DNA of 64,000 nucleotides from contig NZ_CP043046.1 in the NCBI RefSeq assembly GCF_008119665.1, positions 1,054,001-1,118,000 of the forward strand, given 5' to 3'. This document shows, one piece after another, positions 42,432 to 50,580 of the stretch. The stretch is from Pigmentiphaga aceris. Lineage in GTDB: Bacteria; Pseudomonadota; Gammaproteobacteria; Burkholderiales; Burkholderiaceae_B. Positions within the stretch are counted from its first letter, which is position 1. The number at the start of each line of letters is the position of its first letter. A program made the translations under genes and the position numbers. The notes beneath the pieces were generated by a model, which saw only the letters and a list, made by a program, of their open reading frames with translations, did not search any database and was not told the origin of the DNA.

Positions 42432-43301
42432 ATGAATATCACCGTCCTTGGCACAGGCCTGATGGGCTACCCCATTGCACGACGCCTGTGCGAAGCCGGC
42501 CATACCCTGGTCGTATGGAATCGCAGCCGCGACAAGGCCGAGCGCCTGCTGGCCTTCGGCGCGACCGTGGCCGACACCCCGGCCGATGCAGTGAAAGACG
42601 CCGATCTGGTCATCGGCATGCTTGAGAATGGCGCAGCGGTCGAGGCCGTGCTGTTCGGCCAGGGCGTGGCCGAGGCACTGAAGCCGGGCACCCTGGTGGT
42701 CGACATGGCGTCGATCAAGCCCCGAGAGGCGCGCGACCATGCAGCACGTCTGCAAGCCCTGGGCGTGGCCCACGTGGATGCACCCGTGTCCGGCGGCACG
42801 GTCGGTGCCGAGCAGGGCACCTTGGCCATCATGGCAGGTGGCGAGGCCGAAGACTTTGCGCGTGCGCTGCCCGTGCTTCAGTTGCTGGGACGTGCCACCC
42901 ACGTTGGCCCGCACGGTGCCGGCCAGCTTGCCAAGCTGGCCAACCAGCTTATCGTCAGCGTGACTATCGGCGCGGTGGCCGAGGCGTTATTGTTTGCAGG
43001 CAAGGGCGGTGCGGACATGGCCAAGGTGCGCGAAGCGATCGGCGGCGGGTTTGCCGAAAGTCGCGTGCTTCAGCTACACGGAGGCCGGATGGTGGAACGT
43101 GATTTCACCAAGCGTGCGGCGATGTCGGTACAGTTGAAAGACATGCGCAATGTGATGGATACGGCGCGCGAACTGGGCTTCGAGGCACCGGTCTCGACGC
43201 TGTTCGAGCAATTGTTCGAACAGGCGGTCGATAACGGTCTGGCTGATCTCGATCACTCTGCCCTGTTCGTCGAACTGGCCCGTCGCAACGGCATGGAATA
43301 A
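42432..43301 (+). CDS. Beta-hydroxyacid dehydrogenase (3-hydroxyisobutyrate/tartronate-semialdehyde reductase family)
   Basis: 289 residues. NAD(P) motif ITVLGTGLMGYPIARRL, substrate motif HVDAPVSGGTVGAEQGTLAI, catalytic lysine Lys168 in GAGQLAKLANQLIV, and the C-terminal KDMRNVMDTARELGFEAPVS. These enzymes reduce semialdehydes such as succinic or tartronate semialdehyde, or oxidise 3-hydroxyisobutyrate. I prefer ATG 42432 because AGGA (42418-42421) is 10 nt upstream; ATG 42423 is too close to it. It follows a terminator, so it begins its own transcription unit, perhaps continuing to aceE 141 nt later. Confidence 0.87.
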   Translation: MNITVLGTGLMGYPIARRLCEAGHTLVVWNRSRDKAERLLAFGATVADTPADAVKDADLVIGMLENGAAVEAVLFGQGVAEALKPGTLVVDMASIKPREARDHAARLQALGVAHVDAPVSGGTVGAEQGTLAIMAGGEAEDFARALPVLQLLGRATHVGPHGAGQLAKLANQLIVSVTIGAVAEALLFAGKGGADMAKVREAIGGGFAESRVLQLHGGRMVERDFTKRAAMSVQLKDMRNVMDTARELGFEAPVSTLFEQLFEQAVDNGLADLDHSALFVELARRNGME

Positions 43302-43442
43302 GCGTGGGTCGCATGCGTGATTGAAGGCCGCTGGCACCAACACGCTGCGCCGACAATGACGCGTGCAATGAACACGCGCATCCATCTGACGACTGCGGGT
43401 CCGTGCCCGCAGCAGACTTCAAGACGAAGTGAGGAGACGAGC

Positions 43443-46133
43443 ATGAGTGACGATTCGATCCAGGCCCATTTGCGGGGCGTTGACGAAGACCCCGAAGAAA
43501 CTGCCGAGTGGCGCGAGGCCTTTGCCAGCGTACTCGAGCAAGCCGGCCCGGCCCGTGCTCGTTACCTGCTCGACCAACTATCGCATCTGGCGCGTACGCC
43601 CGCCGTGGGCTGGGAGCCGCCGCGCGGCACGCCCTACGTCAACAGCATTCCAATCGAACGTCAGCCGGTGTACCCGGGTGACCTGGCCATCGAAGAACGG
43701 CTGGCATCGATCATCCGCTGGAACGCGTTGGCGATGGTGGTACGCGCCAATAAAGCTTACGGCGAACTGGGCGGCCACATCGCCAGCTACGCCAGTGCGG
43801 CCGACTTGTTCGAAGTCGGCTTCAACCATTTCTTCCGCGCGCGCCGTGACGGCTTTGGCGGTGACTTGGTGTTCTACCAGGCCCACTCGGCACCCGGCGT
43901 CTACGCCCGTGCGTTCCTGGACGGCCGCCTGAGCGAAACCGATCTGGGGCACTACCGCCAGGAAATCACGGCTGCTGGCAAAGGTGTGCAGGGACTCAGC
44001 AGTTATCCACACCCGTGGTTGATGCCAGATTTCTGGCAATTCCCCACCGGGTCGATGGGCATCGGCCCGATCAGCTCCATTTACCAGGCGCGCTTCATGC
44101 GCTACCTGAAGCATCGCGGTCTGCTCGATACCCACGGCCGCAAGGTGTGGGGCGTGTTCGGCGACGGCGAGATGGACGAGCCGGAAAGCATGAGCGCACT
44201 GACGCTCGCCGCACGCGAAGGTCTGGACAATCTGATCTGGGTGGTCAACTGCAACCTGCAGCGGCTGGATGGCCCGGTGCGCAGCAATGGTCGCATCATC
44301 GACGAACTGGAAGCGTTGTTCTCGGGGGCCGGTTGGCATGTGATCAAGCTGGTCTGGGGCTCTGACTGGGACGGCCTGTTCGCGCGTGACAAGGAAGGCG
44401 TGATCGCCCAGACGTTTGCCAACACCGTCGATGGTCAGTTCCAGACCTTTGCGGCCAAGGACGGCCGCTACAACCGTGAACATTTCTTCGGCCAGAACCC
44501 GGCGTTGGCAGCGCTTGCGCAAGGGCTGACCGACGAGCAGATCGACCGCCTGAAGCGCGGTGGCCACGACTTGGTGAAGATTCACGCGGCCTATCACGAA
44601 GCAGCCAATGCCTTGGGCCGCCCGGTGGTGATTCTGGCGCAGACCAAGAAGGGTTATGGCATGGGTGAAGCGGGCCAGGGCCGCATGACCACCCATCAGC
44701 AGAAGAAACTGGAACGCGAAGATTTGATCGCCTTCCGCAATCGTTTCAACCTGCCCTTGTCCGACGAGCAGGCCGAAAGCCTGGCCTTCCTGCGCCCGGA
44801 CGACGACAGTCCCGAGATGCAATACCTGCATGCTCGCCGTGCCGCACTGGGCGGACACATGCCCAGCCGTGCTGTAAGTGCGCCGGCCGTGCGCGTGCCC
44901 GAGGCTGCACGTTATGCCGAGTTCGCACTGCGCGCTGACGGCAAGGAAATGAGCACCACCATGGCCTTTGTGCGCATGCTGGGCAACCTGCTGAAAGACC
45001 AGGAACTCGGGCCGCGCGTGGTGCCCATCGTGGCCGATGAAGCACGCACCTTTGGCATGGCCAACCTTTTCCGCCAAGTGGGCATCTACTCGCGCGTGGG
45101 GCAGATGTACGAACCCGAAGACATCGGTTCCGTGCTCAGCTACCGCGAGGCACAGGACGGGCAGATTCTGGAAGAAGGCATCAGCGAAGCTGGTGCGGTC
45201 AGCTCGTGGGTGTCGGCTGCCACCAGCTATTCGGTGCACGGCGTGGCCATGCTGCCGTTCTACATCTACTACTCGATGTTCGGTTTCCAGCGCATCGGTG
45301 ACTTGATCTGGGCAGCAGCTGACCAACGTGCACGCGGTTTCCTGCTGGGCGCGACGGCGGGCCGCACCACATTGGGCGGCGAAGGCCTGCAGCACCAGGA
45401 CGGCCACAGCGTATTGATGGCTGCTGCGGTCCCGAACTGCCGCACCTACGACCCGGCCTTTGCCGGGGAATTTGCGGTGATCCTGGATCACGGCATGCGC
45501 CAGATGCTGGAGCATCAGGAAGACGTTTTCTACTACGTCACCCTGATGAACGAGAACTACGCACAGCCCAGCTTGCCCGAAGGTGTCGAGTCAGACATCG
45601 TCAAAGGCATGTATCGCTACGCGGCCGCCGATGGCACTGCGTCCGTGCGCCTGGTGGGGTCGGGCACGATCCTGCGCGAAGTGATTGCTGCGGCTGAATT
45701 GCTGAAGTCGGACTGGGGCGTGAACAGCGAAATCTGGAGCGCCACCAGCTTCAGCGAACTGGAACGTGAAGCCCGCGAGGTGCAGCGCTGGAATCGTCTG
45801 CACCCGGAGGCACCGGAGTCTCGCACCAGTCATGTCGAGCATTGCCTGGCAGGCGACCTGCCGGTGGTCGCTGCCAGCGACTATCTGCGTGCATGGCCGC
45901 AGTTGATTGCACCGTATCTGTCGGCGCGGTTCACCGCCCTGGGCACAGATGGTTTTGGTCGCAGTGATACCCGCGTGGCTTTGCGCAGCTTCTTTGAGGT
46001 GGATCGCTATCACGTGGTGTTGGCTGCCCTGGATGCAATGGCCGATCGCGGTGAAATCGACCGGGCAAAATGCGCAGAGGCAATCCGCAAGTATGGGATC
46101 GACCCCGAAGCTGGCGTGCCCTGGCGGGCTTGA
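43443..46133 (+). CDS. aceE: Homodimeric pyruvate dehydrogenase E1-type 2-oxoacid dehydrogenase (AceE)
   Basis: 896 residues, AceE size. ATG 43443 is preceded by GAGGAG. The N-terminus (DEDPEETAEWREAFASVLEQ) and IRWNALAMVVRANKAYGELG then GHIASYASAADLFEVGFNHF are AceE hallmarks. The thiamine-diphosphate motif is GDGEMDEPESMSALTLAARE..NLIWVVNCNLQRLDGPV. LGPRVVPIVADEARTFGM and GRTTLGGEGLQHQDGHS lie in the C-terminal half. It decarboxylates pyruvate (or a close 2-oxoacid) and reductively acetylates the E2 lipoyl group. No E2 or E3 gene is adjacent, so it is either an orphan copy working with E2/E3 encoded elsewhere or a paralogue with different substrate preference (MdeB-like). Confidence 0.87.
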   Translation: MSDDSIQAHLRGVDEDPEETAEWREAFASVLEQAGPARARYLLDQLSHLARTPAVGWEPPRGTPYVNSIPIERQPVYPGDLAIEERLASIIRWNALAMVVRANKAYGELGGHIASYASAADLFEVGFNHFFRARRDGFGGDLVFYQAHSAPGVYARAFLDGRLSETDLGHYRQEITAAGKGVQGLSSYPHPWLMPDFWQFPTGSMGIGPISSIYQARFMRYLKHRGLLDTHGRKVWGVFGDGEMDEPESMSALTLAAREGLDNLIWVVNCNLQRLDGPVRSNGRIIDELEALFSGAGWHVIKLVWGSDWDGLFARDKEGVIAQTFANTVDGQFQTFAAKDGRYNREHFFGQNPALAALAQGLTDEQIDRLKRGGHDLVKIHAAYHEAANALGRPVVILAQTKKGYGMGEAGQGRMTTHQQKKLEREDLIAFRNRFNLPLSDEQAESLAFLRPDDDSPEMQYLHARRAALGGHMPSRAVSAPAVRVPEAARYAEFALRADGKEMSTTMAFVRMLGNLLKDQELGPRVVPIVADEARTFGMANLFRQVGIYSRVGQMYEPEDIGSVLSYREAQDGQILEEGISEAGAVSSWVSAATSYSVHGVAMLPFYIYYSMFGFQRIGDLIWAAADQRARGFLLGATAGRTTLGGEGLQHQDGHSVLMAAAVPNCRTYDPAFAGEFAVILDHGMRQMLEHQEDVFYYVTLMNENYAQPSLPEGVESDIVKGMYRYAAADGTASVRLVGSGTILREVIAAAELLKSDWGVNSEIWSATSFSELEREAREVQRWNRLHPEAPESRTSHVEHCLAGDLPVVAASDYLRAWPQLIAPYLSARFTALGTDGFGRSDTRVALRSFFEVDRYHVVLAALDAMADRGEIDRAKCAEAIRKYGIDPEAGVPWRA

Positions 46134-46142
46134 TCGGGGAGG

Positions 46143-46208
46143 GCGGACACCATGATGATGGTGTCCGCATCATGAAAAAAGCCGCGTTCGAATCCGAACG
46201 CGGCTTTT
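46143..46208. terminator. Two consecutive stem-loops, the second a bidirectional terminator
   Basis: First stem GCGGACACCAT (46143-46153) with ATGGTGTCCGC (46158-46168), loop gatg. Second stem AAAAGCCGCGTTCG (46177-46190) with CGAACGCGGCTTTT (46195-46208), loop aatc. The A-run on the left and T-run on the right of the second make it work in both directions, ending aceE and the convergent alcohol dehydrogenase gene. Confidence 0.9.
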
Positions 46209-46215
46209 GTGTTTT

Positions 46216-46258
46216 CTCAGGCAGTTTTCTTCAGGCAGTTTTTTTCTTCAGACAATCA
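46216..46258 (-). repeat. Tandem repeats at the stop of the Fe-alcohol dehydrogenase gene
   Basis: On the minus strand the real stop is TGA at 46258-46256. It is followed by TGA at 46250, 46233 and 46219 inside imperfect copies of AACTGCCTGAAGAA (14-17 bp period). Spacings of 8, 17 and 14 nt place stops in more than one frame. The run of A/T may also extend the terminator tail. Confidence 0.7.
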
Positions 46259-47485
46259 CCAAGCCGCGTCGAGAATCTCGCGAACCTGCTCGGGATCGGT
46301 GATCGGACGCACGTTGGCACGCAGCGCCGGGTTGCTCATCACATTGATGCTGACTGCCTCGAAACCGCTGGTGTCGGGCAGCAGATGGCGCAGGCGCGTG
46401 GGCAAGCCCAGGGCGCTGACCAGCTTGCGCACCACCTTCGATGCACGCCGGGTGGGTTTGCCCATGGCCTTGGAAATCAGCGCGTGGCGCTCTGGGCAGG
46501 CTTCTTCATTGAAGGCCATCAGTGCCGGCAACAGCGCCGCGTCACCCACGCCATGCGCAAGCCCCAAGGCGGCACCCAGCACGTGGCTGACGCTTTGATT
46601 CACGCCAATGTCGTGGCGGTTGATGCCCGAGGTGGCAAGCCAGGCACCCAGCTGGCTGTCCAGGCGTTTGCCCAGATCGTCAGGGGTGGTGCGATTGACG
46701 GGCAGTGAGTCGGCCAGCAGGCTGAGCGCATGCAGGCAGCTGGCATCGATCATCGGGTTGCGGTTGGGCGCGCAGATCGCATCGACGGCACGTTCAACCG
46801 CCCGTACACCCGTGGACAACCACAGACGCGCGGGGGTGTGCACGGTCATTTCAGGATCGAGCACCACGGTGTCCGGGCAGATGTGCCCGCCGCCATAAAA
46901 ATGCTTCTGGCCGGTGGCGGTATCCGTACAACCGGCAAGTTCATGGAACTCGGCGGCCGACAGACCTGTTGGCACAGCAATCTGTCGCAGCGGGTGCTCA
47001 GGCAGCGCGGGAACAATTCGTTTTCCCTGCTTGGACACACGCACCGTCCAGCTGTCGAACTGATCGGTATGGGTGATATCCGTTGCCATGCACATCAGGG
47101 CAACCTTCACGGTGTCGATGACCGACCCGCCGCCCACGCTGATGACCAGATCGGCCTCGATTTCCCGCAGCATTTCTGCCAGGGACAAGGCCGCTTCACG
47201 TGGGGTGTGCGCCGGGCAATCGGCAAACAGGCCAACCATGCGGTAATCGATCTGCTGCGTGGCAGTATGCACAGCGCCCACGCGCAGCATGCTGCGGTTG
47301 GCCACCACCACAATACGACGCGCATTGCGACGCGCGGTTTCTTCGGCCAGCACCTTTGCTGCCGGCTGACCGAAGTAGACATTTGCTACCGCTGGGTAGC
47401 GGTACATGCCTGTGATCGGAGGCGCAGGAGGCGTGACGGGGGCATCGCCGATGACAGATTCTTCGGTTGTCATATCGCTCTGCAT
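46256..47485 (-). CDS. Iron-containing alcohol dehydrogenase family protein
   Basis: 409 residues from MQSDMTTEES, chosen because GGAGGGG lies about 8 nt upstream; MTTEES (47473) is an alternative. Family markers: DLVISVGGGSVIDTVKVALM (NAD(P) loop), QIAVPTGLSAAEFHELAGCT, and the metal-binding region GVNQSVSHVLGAALGLAHGV, then GDAALLPALM (two His). Overall similar to the maleylacetate-reductase-like branch, which reduces carbonyl groups of small acids. Substrate unknown. The gene is monocistronic, between a bidirectional terminator and the GntR operon. Confidence 0.83.
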   Translation of the reverse strand: MQSDMTTEESVIGDAPVTPPAPPITGMYRYPAVANVYFGQPAAKVLAEETARRNARRIVVVANRSMLRVGAVHTATQQIDYRMVGLFADCPAHTPREAALSLAEMLREIEADLVISVGGGSVIDTVKVALMCMATDITHTDQFDSWTVRVSKQGKRIVPALPEHPLRQIAVPTGLSAAEFHELAGCTDTATGQKHFYGGGHICPDTVVLDPEMTVHTPARLWLSTGVRAVERAVDAICAPNRNPMIDASCLHALSLLADSLPVNRTTPDDLGKRLDSQLGAWLATSGINRHDIGVNQSVSHVLGAALGLAHGVGDAALLPALMAFNEEACPERHALISKAMGKPTRRASKVVRKLVSALGLPTRLRHLLPDTSGFEAVSINVMSNPALRANVRPITDPEQVREILDAAW

Positions 47486-47615
47486 TCCTGGCCCCTCCCG
47501 TGGCACCGCAGCCAGAAAAATCCCGGCCAAAGAAGGAGTGTAAAGCGGCTAACACGGCTTGGTAGCTGGATTTTTCGCGTTTGCCGCCCAATGAGACAAA
47601 AGCATGCGCTGCAAA

Positions 47616-47646
47616 CATGAAGACATCGTTAAATCATGTCTTCGTG
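47616..47646 (-). terminator. Stem-loop after the GntR operon
   Basis: CATGAAGACAT (47616-47626) pairs with ATGTCTTCGTG (47636-47646) except at one G-T position; loop of 9 nt. On the minus strand it follows the last gene of the operon by about 40 nt and ends in TTTG, a weak U-tract. Confidence 0.45.
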
Positions 47647-47683
47647 TTGGGTTTTGGGTCGTCGGCAGTACGTAGAAATACGT

Positions 47684-48478
47684 TCATGCCGAGCGTGGCG
47701 CAAGCAGATCGCGGTCGACCAGGGCATGAATATCCAGGTCGGCCAGCTCATAGCCGCGCCGAAAATCCACGATGTGTTTGTCCATCCAGATGCGCGCCTG
47801 CTGCATATCCCGATTGCGGATGGATTGAACAATATGCGTGTGGGCGGACAACAGCCGTTCACGCGCGTTGAGCCGGTCCATGACTTGATAAAAAGCCGGA
47901 TAAAACAGATGGCTGAGCGGTTCACGTGACAACAGCAGGGCAGGGTTGTGGGCGGCAACCGCCACCAGGTGATGAAACTCGATATCCAGTTCGGTCAGGC
48001 TCTCGCGGTTGGTCAGCGAACGCTGTGTCCGCGCCAGGTTGTCTTCCAGCGCCGCAATTTCCTGCTCGGTGGCCCGCTCGGTCGCCAGCGCCGCCGCAAC
48101 GGGCTCCAGGGCGGCGATGGTTTCCCACAGGTTCAGGAAAGTGACATCGTGCAGCAGCATAGCCCGGCTGACCTGGGCCGCCGTGTCGGCATGACGCGGC
48201 CGGCTGGCAAACAGTTTCTTGCCACCTTCGCGCCGCACCAGGCCGTTCTGTTCCAAGGAGCGTATGCCCTCGCGCACGGTCGAACGGTTCACCCCGAACT
48301 GCGCCGCCAGCGCAGTCTCGGCGGGCAGCACGTCCCCCGTTTTCAGGGAACCCTGCAGAATCAGGCGTTCGATGGCATCGGCTACCAGCTTGTAGGCCGG
48401 GGTGGGGTTGCCGTGGTCCGGCAAGCCGTTTGCAGACAAGCGGGTGTCGTCGATGTCGATGGCAACGGCAAGCGTCAT
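47684..48478 (-). CDS. GntR-family (FadR/FCD subfamily) regulator of the kinase/acyl-CoA dehydrogenase operon
   Basis: 264 residues. The ATG at 48478 overlaps the SDR stop (ATGA). GntR winged helix at about 28-90: YKLVADAIERLILQGSLKTG, LPAETALAAQFGVNRSTVRE, GIRSLEQNGLVRREGGKKLF; then an FCD domain with LDIEFHHLVAVAAHNPALLL and HTHIVQSIRNRDMQQARIWM, whose Asp/His residues usually hold a metal and a carboxylate ligand. It is the last gene of the operon. The palindrome TTGTCCGACAA upstream of the first gene fits the FadR-subfamily consensus TNGTNNNACNA, so it most likely represses its own operon until an acid or acyl-CoA inducer binds. Confidence 0.9.
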   Translation of the reverse strand: MTLAVAIDIDDTRLSANGLPDHGNPTPAYKLVADAIERLILQGSLKTGDVLPAETALAAQFGVNRSTVREGIRSLEQNGLVRREGGKKLFASRPRHADTAAQVSRAMLLHDVTFLNLWETIAALEPVAAALATERATEQEIAALEDNLARTQRSLTNRESLTELDIEFHHLVAVAAHNPALLLSREPLSHLFYPAFYQVMDRLNARERLLSAHTHIVQSIRNRDMQQARIWMDKHIVDFRRGYELADLDIHALVDRDLLAPRSA

Positions 48479-49299
48479 CGTGCCGTCCATCCACCATCAA
48501 CCACCAGGCTATGACCCGTCACATAAGCCGACGCGGCCGAGGCCAGGTAGACCGCTGCGCCAACCATGTCTTCGGCACGGCCGAAACGACCCAGTGGGGT
48601 CTGGTCCAGCAGGCGTTGTGACAACTCGGCGTGGTCACGCAGGCCGGCAGTCAGATCGGTCTCGAAGAAGGCGGGTGCAATGCTGTTCACGCGTACGCCA
48701 TTGGCCGCCCAGTCCAGGGCCAGCGCGCGCGTGGCCAGTTCGACCCCGCCCTTGGCCGCGCAATAAGGCAGGGATTTGAGCAAGCCCACGTGGCCGGCCA
48801 CCGAACTGACATTGATGATGCTGCCGCCCCCGCCTTGCGCGACCATCGCGCTGCCAATGTGACGGCAGCACAGGAACACACCGGTCAGATTGGTGTCGAT
48901 GATGGTTGCCCAGTCTTGGGTCGTGGTCTTTTCCGGGCGGCGATAGATCGCGTTGACTCCGGCGTTGTTGACCAGCACGTCAATGCGTTCGTGACGTTCG
49001 CGAACCGCAGCCAGCAAGGCGACGACATCTTCTTCTTTGGACACATCCACGGTCTGCCACCAGGCCTTGGCACCGTCGGCGATCAGTTCTTCCGTGGCGG
49101 CTTCCAGGGTGGCCTGTGTGCGTCCGCACAAGACCACTTCGGCACCAAAACCGGCCAGGCCGGCGGCAATGGCTTTGCCCAAGCCGCGCCCTGCGCCGGT
49201 GACGACGGCAACCTTGCCGCTCAGGTCGAACAGGGCTTGTGTGCGTTCGCGCAGGCCAGCCGATACGGTGTTGGCGGTGTTATTCACGGAAGCAGTCAT
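48475..49299 (-). CDS. SDR-family oxidoreductase in the kinase/acyl-CoA dehydrogenase operon
   Basis: 274 residues. VAVVTGAGRGLGKAIAAGLA (cofactor site; R follows the Gly motif), LVNNAGVN, Ser in IINVSSVAGHVGL, YCAAKGGVELATRALALDWA (YxxxK) and GHSLVVDGGWTAR at the C-terminus. It overlaps both neighbours by 4 nt, so it is translationally coupled. In the levulinate (lva) pathway an SDR, LvaD, reduces the 4-oxoacyl-CoA to the 4-hydroxyacyl-CoA; this SDR could play that part, but this is inference from operon context. Confidence 0.88.
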   Translation of the reverse strand: MTASVNNTANTVSAGLRERTQALFDLSGKVAVVTGAGRGLGKAIAAGLAGFGAEVVLCGRTQATLEAATEELIADGAKAWWQTVDVSKEEDVVALLAAVRERHERIDVLVNNAGVNAIYRRPEKTTTQDWATIIDTNLTGVFLCCRHIGSAMVAQGGGGSIINVSSVAGHVGLLKSLPYCAAKGGVELATRALALDWAANGVRVNSIAPAFFETDLTAGLRDHAELSQRLLDQTPLGRFGRAEDMVGAAVYLASAASAYVTGHSLVVDGGWTAR

Positions 49300-50477
49300 T
49301 TTTGCTGTCCCCGGGCCAGACGATTGGCGATGCTCCAGCGGTGCACTTCCGACGGACCGTCGTAGATGCGGAAAGGTCGCACGTCGCGGAAGATGCGTTC
49401 GACCACCGTGTCGCCAGTGGTGCCGAATCCGCCCAGTACCTGCATGCTGCGATCCACCACGCGCCAGATGGCTTCCGAGCAGATCACCTTGGCCACGCTC
49501 GATTCATGGCGCCCCTTGTGGCCCTGGTCGAGCACCCAGGCGGTGTGGGCGATCACCAGACGGGAGGTGTGGATATCCATCTCGTTGTCGGCCAGCTGGA
49601 AACCGGTGCCTTCGTGTTCGATCAGCGGTTTGCCGAAGGCATGGCGGCGGCTGGCGTAATCCACGGCGATGTCGTGCGCGCGGCGTGCGGCACCCAGCCA
49701 GCGCATGCAGTGGGTCAGCCGGGCTGGCGCAAGTCTTACCTGCGCATATCGGAAGCCTTCGCCTTCTGCGCCCAATACGTCTTCGTCAGGCACAAACACA
49801 TCGGTGAACGAGACTTCGCAGTGGCCGCCGGGGAAGCTCTGGTCCAGGGTATCGAGCGTGCGATCGACCGAAATCCCTGCCGTGTCCATGTCCGCCAGGA
49901 ACATGGTGGCGCGCGGTTTGCCTTCGGGCGAATTGACATCACGCGCCATGATGATCGTGAAGGATGCGCCTTGCGCGCCGGTGATCAACCACTTTTCGCC
50001 ATTGATGCGATAGCCGCCATCGACCTTGCGATAGGTGGTGGCGAGCATGCCCGGGTCAGACCCGGAACCCGGGCGCGGTTCGGTCATCGCAAAGCAAGAC
50101 CGGGTTTCGCCACGCGACAGCGGCCCCAGCCAGCGATGCTTCTGACGCTCGTCGGCAACCTGCTCCATCAGGTGCATGTTGCCCTCGTCGGGGGCGGCGA
50201 TATTGAGCGCAAGCGGTCCCAGCAAGGAATAGCCGGCTGCTTCGAACACCACCGCTTTGCCCCGGTGATCCAGGCCCAGGCCGCCCCATTCGCGCGGCAT
50301 GTGCGGCGCGAACAGACCAGCAGCCAAGGCTCGCTGGTTCAATTCACGGCGAAGTTCGTCCGAGGGGCCATGTGGACCCTGGCGCGGATCGCGTTCACGC
50401 GGGATCAGTTCGTCGCGGACGAAGGCCTCGACGCGGGCTTTCAGGTCGGTCAGTTCGTCCGACAGGGAGAAATCCAT
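49296..50477 (-). CDS. Acyl-CoA dehydrogenase of the ACAD10/11-LvaC type
   Basis: 393 residues from MDFSLSDELTDL. FAD-binding acyl-CoA dehydrogenase fold: SCFAMTEPRPGSGSDPGMLA, YRINGEKWLITGAQGASFTI, APARLTHCMRWLGAARRAHD, VLGGFGTTGDTVVERIFRDV. At the place of the catalytic Glu of ordinary dehydrogenases (YEGTSEV) it has YDGPSEVH, with Asp373, which I recall as characteristic of the ACAD10/11 group. In that group the enzyme acts with an APH-type kinase: the 4-hydroxyacyl-CoA is phosphorylated and the dehydrogenase-like partner eliminates phosphate and moves the double bond. The kinase gene is directly upstream here. Confidence 0.85.
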   Translation of the reverse strand: MDFSLSDELTDLKARVEAFVRDELIPRERDPRQGPHGPSDELRRELNQRALAAGLFAPHMPREWGGLGLDHRGKAVVFEAAGYSLLGPLALNIAAPDEGNMHLMEQVADERQKHRWLGPLSRGETRSCFAMTEPRPGSGSDPGMLATTYRKVDGGYRINGEKWLITGAQGASFTIIMARDVNSPEGKPRATMFLADMDTAGISVDRTLDTLDQSFPGGHCEVSFTDVFVPDEDVLGAEGEGFRYAQVRLAPARLTHCMRWLGAARRAHDIAVDYASRRHAFGKPLIEHEGTGFQLADNEMDIHTSRLVIAHTAWVLDQGHKGRHESSVAKVICSEAIWRVVDRSMQVLGGFGTTGDTVVERIFRDVRPFRIYDGPSEVHRWSIANRLARGQQK

Positions 50478-50535
50478 GGTGTGGGTCCTGGTGGCTGGAA
50501 GGTTGGAGGCTGAAACTGGGTGTAGATATGACTGG

Positions 50536-50580
50536 CTCAGAAGTACCGATCTCAGAAACACCGATCTCAGAAGTACCGGT
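50536..50580 (-). repeat. Three 15-bp repeats at the kinase-gene stop
   Basis: Plus-strand units CTCAGAAGTACCGAT, CTCAGAAACACCGAT and CTCAGAAGTACCGGT. On the minus strand the kinase gene ends with TGA (50569-50567) in the first unit, and in-frame TGA codons recur at 15-nt steps in the next two. The tract fills half of the 89-bp gap to the acyl-CoA dehydrogenase gene. Confidence 0.9.

Noticed and set aside
43578..45515. A 645-codon open frame on the minus strand opposite aceE
   Set aside because: No domain or RBS; an antisense shadow of a strongly conserved gene.
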